From the NCBI GenBank assembly GCA_033764095.1, contig JANRJF010000334.1, forward strand, positions 1 to 9,810: a stretch of 9,810 nucleotides of DNA, given 5' to 3'. The number at the start of each line of letters is the position of its first letter. Position 1 is the first letter of the stretch. A program made the position numbers and the translations under genes. Of the stretch, positions 6,038 through 9,810 are shown one piece after another. Source of the stretch: JBDTMT01 sp033764095 (GTDB lineage: Bacteria > Desulfobacterota > Binatia > HRBIN30 > CADEER01). Under the pieces are notes generated by a model. That model was given only the letters and a program-made list of their open reading frames with translations, searched no databases and was not told where the DNA came from.

Positions 6038-6537
6038 GCGGGCCGCGGTCGGCGCCGCCGTCCGCGCATGCGCTCCACGACCCGCGTCGTCGAGTGGCCC
6101 TTCGCGAACGGCAGTGACTTCACCGTCCCGCCGCGCGCCAGGACGAGGTCGGCACCGACGATGCGGTCGATACTCCAGTCGCCGCCCTTGACCAGCACGT
6201 CGGGCCGCAACGCCTTGATCGTCGCGTACGGTGTGTCGGCGCTGAACACGGTGACGTAGTCGACCATCTCCAGCGCCGCGAGCACCTCGGCGCGATCGCG
6301 CGCGCGGTTGAGCGGTCGGCCGGGTCCCTTGCCCAGACGGCGCACCGAGGCGTCGCTGTTGATCGCTACCACCAGCACGTCGCCGAGCCGCCTGGCCGCG
6401 CGCAGGTAGCGCACGTGGCCGGGGTGGATGAGGTCGAAGACGCCGTTGGTGAACACGAGGCGCTCGCCGCGCCGGCGGTGGACGGCGAGTCGGCGCCGCA
6501 GCGCGGCGAGCGGCAGCACCGGCGAGTCGGCGGGCAT
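6034..6537 (-). CDS. rfaE2: D-glycero-beta-D-manno-heptose 1-phosphate adenylyltransferase
   Basis: A 167-residue cytidylyltransferase-fold enzyme matching the C-terminal domain of HldE (RfaE). It transfers AMP from ATP to heptose 1-phosphate, giving ADP-heptose for the lipopolysaccharide inner core. Visible motifs: FTNGVFDLIHPGHVRYLRAA (29-48) with the nucleotide-binding HxGH (His38/His41), LVVAINSDASVRRLGKGPGR (55-74), VLVKGGDW (114-121) and GHSTTRVVERM (147-157). The kinase domain fused to it in E. coli HldE is absent, so this is the split RfaE2 form. The ATG at 6537 gives the usual N-terminus; frames further upstream do not look like the family. Its TAG stop lies in the CTAG that also supplies the MFS stop. 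The secreted-protein gene ends 34 bases upstream on the same strand, so the two may be co-transcribed. The C-terminus ends in an Arg-rich tail. Confidence 0.92.
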   Translation of the reverse strand: MPADSPVLPLAALRRRLAVHRRRGERLVFTNGVFDLIHPGHVRYLRAARRLGDVLVVAINSDASVRRLGKGPGRPLNRARDRAEVLAALEMVDYVTVFSADTPYATIKALRPDVLVKGGDWSIDRIVGADLVLARGGTVKSLPFAKGHSTTRVVERMRGRRRRPRPA

Positions 6538-6571
6538 CGGCGGCCGTCGCGTGGCTGAGCGCCCGCGCCGG

Positions 6572-7081
6572 CTATGCCCGCGCCCGGCGGCGCAGGCGCC
6601 AGGCGGCGACGGCGAGGATCGCGCCGAGCGCGGCGGCGGACCCGCCGCGGCCGAGCGCCGGCGCCGATACGCCGCCGGCCTGGCAGGCGCAGGCACGCAT
6701 GCCGCTTTCGCCGGCATCGGCGGTGGTGGGATCGGTGCAGCGGACGCTGTCCTGTGAACCCGACTCCCTCACGCAGCCGAGGCCGTCCGGGCTGCAATCG
6801 ATCGGGAACGGCGGAAAGCCCAGCGCGCCGAGGGCGGCGAGCACCTGCGCGCAGTGCGCGTCGGTCCCGTCGCTGCCGGCGAACGTGCGCGTCGCTTCAT
6901 CGTAGGGGAAGCCGACCGCTGCGCAGACCGCGGTGCAGCTCTGTCCGGTGCCACCGAGAAACCAGCACGAGCCACCCACCGCGACGCCGGCGATGCACTC
7001 GACCGCCCGCGCCGGCGCCGCCGACCATGCGAGTCCGAGCAGCAGCGCTGCCAGGACGCTCCTCGACCATGCCCCGCGCAT
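6572..7081 (-). CDS. Secreted Cys-rich protein with possible MYXO-CTERM-like sorting tail
   Basis: A 169-residue protein of unknown function. Start ATG at 7081 is supported by a GGAGG site six bases upstream. Residues 1-26 form a clear signal peptide (basic start, hydrophobic VLAALLLGLAW, likely cleavage after APARA). The mature part has ten cysteines (29, 39, 49, 53, 77, 96, 103, 115, 131, 133), likely disulfide-linked. A GGSCWFLGGTGQSCTAVCAA segment (36-55) is followed by PYDEATRTFAGSDGTDAHC (59-77); this looks like a small extracellular Cys-rich domain that I cannot name. The tail has ACACQAGG (130-137), a Gly/Ser/Pro-rich stretch, one hydrophobic helix (about 148-161) and RLRRRARA at the end. 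That tripartite plan matches C-terminal sorting signals such as MYXO-CTERM, processed by a dedicated protease and surface-anchored; a plain membrane anchor is the alternative. Confidence 0.75.
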   Translation of the reverse strand: MRGAWSRSVLAALLLGLAWSAAPARAVECIAGVAVGGSCWFLGGTGQSCTAVCAAVGFPYDEATRTFAGSDGTDAHCAQVLAALGALGFPPFPIDCSPDGLGCVRESGSQDSVRCTDPTTADAGESGMRACACQAGGVSAPALGRGGSAAALGAILAVAAWRLRRRARA

Positions 7082-7087
7082 CTGCAC

Positions 7088-7092
7088 CCTCC
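7088..7092 (-). promoter_or_regulatory. Ribosome binding site of the secreted Cys-rich protein gene
   Basis: GGAGG on the minus strand, six bases before the ATG at 7081. It decides this start over a longer in-frame reading (from 7174) whose extra N-terminus would bury the signal peptide. Confidence 0.7.
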
Positions 7093-7241
7093 CGGCGCCG
7101 CATATCCGCGGCGGCAGAACGGTGCAACCGATCCGCGAGACGCCGTCGCCGGCGCCGCCCAGGTCCCGACGCATCCGCGAGCCCGAGGGCTGCAGGCCAC
7201 CGGTCTTCTCGTCCCGCCGCGCGCCGTGGTACTACGCCGGC

Positions 7242-8639
7242 ATGCCAGATTTCCGCCGCAAGGCGGTGCGGGAGCGCATGACGGTGCGCCTCGACGCGAG
7301 CGGCATGCTGAGCGAGGCGGTGGGGGCCGAGGGGCTGACGCCGGCCGACCTGGATGGGCTGCGCGAGCGCGCCGCCGAGGCGGTGCGCTCGCTGGCCGCC
7401 AAGCGCGCCGCCGGCGAGCTGCCGATGTTCGACCTGGCGCAGCATCCCGAGGCGCTCGGGCGCATCACCGCGCTGGCGCGCGAGGTGCGCGACGAGATCG
7501 ACACGCTGGTGGTGCTCGGCATCGGCGGCTCGGCGCTCGGCAGCCGCGCCATCCTCGACGCGCTGGCGGAGGGGCCGCAGCGGGTGATCGTCGCCGCCAA
7601 CGTCGATCCCTGGAGCTTCGGCGTGTTGCTCGACCAGCTCGACTGGACGCGCACCGCGTTCAACGTGGTCAGCAAGTCGGGCGAAACGGCGGCGACGATG
7701 GCGCAGTTCCTCATCGTGCGCGACCGCCTGCTGCGCGCGCTCGGCGCCATCGACTACAAGCCGCGCGTCATCGTCACCACCGACGCGACGCGCGGCAGCC
7801 TGCGGCAGATCGTCAACGACGAGGGCTTTCGCGATCTCGCGCTGCCGGCCGGCGTCGGCGGGCGCTTTTCGGTGCTCACCGCGGCCGGCCTCTTTCCGGC
7901 AGCGGTGGGCGGCGTGCGGGTCGAGGATCTGCTCGCCGGCGCGGCCTGGATGGACGCGCGCGTGCAGTCGCCGGAGCCCGACGAGAACCCGGCGCTGCTG
8001 CTCGGCATGCTGCTCTACCTGGCGGAGACGCGGCGCAAGACCAACGTCGTGGTGCTGATGCCGTACAGCGACCGGCTACGCGCCCTCGGGCGCTGGTTCG
8101 CGCAGCTGTGGGCGGAGAGCCTCGGCAAATCGGTGGACGTCGACGGCCATCCGTCGCGCGCCGGCTCGACGCCGCAGCCCGCCGTCGGCGCGACCGACCA
8201 GCACTCGCAGCTGCAGCTGTGGCTCGACGGGCCGGGCGACCAGGTGGTGATCTTCGTGCGCGTCGAGGACCACGGGCGCGAGATCGAGATCCCCAACGCC
8301 TACAAGGACCTCGAGGGCGTCGGCTACCTGCGCGGCAAGGGCCTCGGGGCGCTGCTCAACCTGGAGCAGCGCGCCACCGAGCGGGCGCTGCAGCAGCGCG
8401 GCCGGCTGGGGCTGACGCTGTCGGTGCCGCAGCTGAACGCCTTCACGCTCGGCCAGCTGTTCCAGCTGTTCGAGGCGGCGACGCTGTTCGCCGCGGCGCT
8501 GCACCGCGTCGCCGGTTGGGACCAGCCGGCGGCGGCGGAGGAGGGGCGGCGGCTGACCTTCGGGTTGGCGGGGCGCGAGGACCGCGTCGCCGAGGTGGAG
8601 GCGTGGCTGGCCGCGAAGCCGACGCGCGAGCAGCCGTGA
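7242..8639 (+). CDS. pgi: Glucose-6-phosphate isomerase
   Basis: A 465-residue cytoplasmic enzyme interconverting glucose 6-phosphate and fructose 6-phosphate in glycolysis and gluconeogenesis. Sugar isomerase (SIS) motifs are clear: VLGIGGSALGSRA (91-103), NVVSKSGETAATM (141-153), the PGI signature GVGGRFSVLTAAGLFP (204-219), the probable catalytic base Glu292 in WAESLGK, and His321 in GATDQHSQ. The length fits the shorter bacterial type. Near the C-terminus the family signature normally reads DQPGVE-x-GK or similar, with a catalytic Lys; here it is DQPAAAEEGRR (427-437), with Arg at the expected Lys place and one apparent extra residue. The ATG at 7242 lacks a ribosome binding site; a second in-frame ATG at 7278 (MTVRLD) has GGAG only three bases ahead and is a real alternative. 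The 160-base gap to the divergent upstream gene shows no convincing promoter. mutL overlaps the stop. Confidence 0.93.
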   Translation: MPDFRRKAVRERMTVRLDASGMLSEAVGAEGLTPADLDGLRERAAEAVRSLAAKRAAGELPMFDLAQHPEALGRITALAREVRDEIDTLVVLGIGGSALGSRAILDALAEGPQRVIVAANVDPWSFGVLLDQLDWTRTAFNVVSKSGETAATMAQFLIVRDRLLRALGAIDYKPRVIVTTDATRGSLRQIVNDEGFRDLALPAGVGGRFSVLTAAGLFPAAVGGVRVEDLLAGAAWMDARVQSPEPDENPALLLGMLLYLAETRRKTNVVVLMPYSDRLRALGRWFAQLWAESLGKSVDVDGHPSRAGSTPQPAVGATDQHSQLQLWLDGPGDQVVIFVRVEDHGREIEIPNAYKDLEGVGYLRGKGLGALLNLEQRATERALQQRGRLGLTLSVPQLNAFTLGQLFQLFEAATLFAAALHRVAGWDQPAAAEEGRRLTFGLAGREDRVAEVEAWLAAKPTREQP

Positions 8640-9810
8640 GCGAGGCGCCGGCCGCCAGCGGCACGCCGCGGGTGCGCGTGCTGCCGCCCGAGATCGCCGA
8701 CCAGATCGCCGCCGGCGAGGTGGTCGAGCGGCCGGCATCGGTGGTGAAGGAGCTGATCGAGAACGCGCTCGACGCCGGTGCGCGGCGCATCGCGGTCGAG
8801 CTCGAGCAGGCCGGCGTCGGGCTGATCGCGGTGATCGACGACGGCGAGGGCATGCACACCGAGGACGCGGTGACCGCCTTCGCGCGCCATGCCACCAGCA
8901 AGCTGGCGAGCGTCGACGACCTCGGCGCCATCCACACGCTCGGCTTCCGCGGCGAGGCGCTGGCCTCGATCGCGGCGGTGTCGCGCACCACGCTGACCAC
9001 GCGCCGGCCGGGCGACCTGGGCGGCACGCGGGTGAGCATCGCGCATGGGCAGATCGAGTCGGTGCGCGAGGTCGGCACGCCGGTCGGCACCCGCGTCGAG
9101 GTCGCCGACCTGTTCGGCAACGTGCCGGCACGGCGCAAGTTCCTCAAGGCGGCGGCGACCGAGGTCGGGCACGTCAGCGAGCTGGTGACGCGCACTGCGC
9201 TGGCCTGGCCGCAGGTCGGCTTCACGCTGCGCCACGGCGGCCGCGCGTTGGTCGAGCTGGCCGGCGTCGAGGAGGCGGCGGAGCGGGTGCGGCAGGTATT
9301 CGGTCCCGAGCGCGCCGCGGCGATGCTGCCGTTCGCCAGCCGCGCCGGCGGCGGGCTGGTGCACGGCTGGCTCAGCGATTCGCACCTGACGCTACCCAGC
9401 CCGCGCCAGGTCTACACCTACGTCAACCGGCGCTACGTGCGCGACAAACTGGTCACCCACGCGCTGATGGCCGGCTACTCGACGCTGCTGATGCATGGGC
9501 GCTACCCGGCGGCGGCGATCTTCCTGGAGGTGGCGCCGGAGGACGTCGACGTCAACGTGCACCCGGCCAAGTCGGAGGTGCGCTTCCGGCGCGCCGGCGC
9601 GGTGCACGAGCTGCTGGCGCAGGCGGTGCAGGCGCGGCTGAAGGATCAGCGCCGCGACGGCCAGCGCAGCACGCTGGCGATTCCGTCGCTGGGACGACAG
9701 ATGCCGTTCGCGCTGCCGCCGCGCGCCGACGCGGCGAGGCTGGGCGGCGCGGCGTTGCGCCTGGTCGACGCGCCGCCGCTCGCCGCCGACGCGGCGCTGG
9801 GTGTCGGCGG
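8636..9810 (+). CDS. mutL: DNA mismatch repair protein MutL, N-terminal part (3' partial)
   Basis: MutL couples mismatch recognition by MutS to strand incision in mismatch repair. The frame runs open to the window end, so 391 residues are visible and the C-terminal dimerisation domain lies beyond. GHKL-ATPase motifs are complete: LPPEIADQIAAGEVVERPAS (16-35), KELIENALDAGA (38-49) with Glu39 as general base and Asn43 binding magnesium, DDGEGM (68-73), RHATSKL (84-90) and GFRGEAL (103-109). The second N-terminal domain follows, with YTYVNRRYVRDK and the VDVNVHPAKSEVRF block. The last visible part is the Ala/Pro-rich linker, so presence of the C-terminal endonuclease motif cannot be judged. The GTG at 8636 shares GTGA with the pgi stop, suggesting translational coupling; GTGs at 8672 and 8678 are weaker alternatives close to the conserved start. 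Confidence 0.96.
   Translation, partial: MSEAPAASGTPRVRVLPPEIADQIAAGEVVERPASVVKELIENALDAGARRIAVELEQAGVGLIAVIDDGEGMHTEDAVTAFARHATSKLASVDDLGAIHTLGFRGEALASIAAVSRTTLTTRRPGDLGGTRVSIAHGQIESVREVGTPVGTRVEVADLFGNVPARRKFLKAAATEVGHVSELVTRTALAWPQVGFTLRHGGRALVELAGVEEAAERVRQVFGPERAAAMLPFASRAGGGLVHGWLSDSHLTLPSPRQVYTYVNRRYVRDKLVTHALMAGYSTLLMHGRYPAAAIFLEVAPEDVDVNVHPAKSEVRFRRAGAVHELLAQAVQARLKDQRRDGQRSTLAIPSLGRQMPFALPPRADAARLGGAALRLVDAPPLAADAALGVG

Noticed and set aside
7096..7113. 6-bp stem (CGCCGC/GCGGCG) upstream of the secreted protein gene as a regulatory hairpin
   Set aside because: Short GC-only stems of this size are expected by chance at this base composition.
7206..7234. TTCTCG ... TACTAC as a pgi promoter
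   Set aside because: Weak match in both boxes and only a few bases before the ATG at 7242, leaving no leader with a ribosome binding site.
8076..9385. Minus-strand frames opposite pgi and mutL
   Set aside because: Arg- and Ala-rich shadows of two universally conserved genes.

Overview
The window is a very GC-rich (about 70% or more by eye), densely coded bacterial chromosome segment with ten protein genes, two of them cut by the window ends. Typical bacterial housekeeping genes, GTG/TTG starts, start-stop overlaps and long spurious antisense frames fit a high-GC Gram-negative bacterium. A heptose-1-phosphate adenylyltransferase (LPS inner core precursor) argues for an outer membrane. A secreted Cys-rich protein ending in a Cys-containing tail, one hydrophobic helix and an Arg cluster resembles MYXO-CTERM-type sorting tails. 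Together these point to a myxobacterial, deltaproteobacterial or Binatota-like lineage. That placement is inference; no rRNA is present.

Left part (1-4187): the C-terminal half of a RelA/SpoT (p)ppGpp enzyme is followed on the same strand by a LnmK-like double-hotdog acyltransferase/decarboxylase. Converging on it from the minus strand is a tight run ridA (TTG start) - MBOAT acyltransferase - acyl carrier protein. LnmK-like enzyme, free-standing ACP and MBOAT form a plausible three-part acyl-transfer system: load an acyl group on the ACP, then pass it to an unknown acceptor at the membrane. It lies between stringent-response, ridA and rpmB housekeeping genes. Between rpmB and ridA is a conspicuous repeat built from GTGACCA 7-mers, with an 18-bp perfect inverted repeat that ends four bases before the ridA start codon.

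Middle (4188-6537): rpmB (ribosomal protein L28, four-Cys form) on the minus strand is divergent from a spinster-like MFS transporter with an unusual hydrophobic insert in its central loop. The MFS gene runs tail-to-tail into a stand-alone heptose-phosphate adenylyltransferase gene; both stop codons lie in one shared CTAG.

Right part (6572-9810): a small secreted Cys-rich protein with a possible C-terminal sorting signal lies upstream of the adenylyltransferase gene on the minus strand. Divergent from it is a pgi-mutL pair joined by a GTGA overlap. The Pgi has an altered C-terminal signature in which the position of the usual catalytic lysine reads arginine. MutL is cut off by the window end after its ATPase region. 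The most novel-looking element is the LnmK-like/ACP/MBOAT set. No CRISPR array, tRNA, rRNA, transposase or phage gene was seen.
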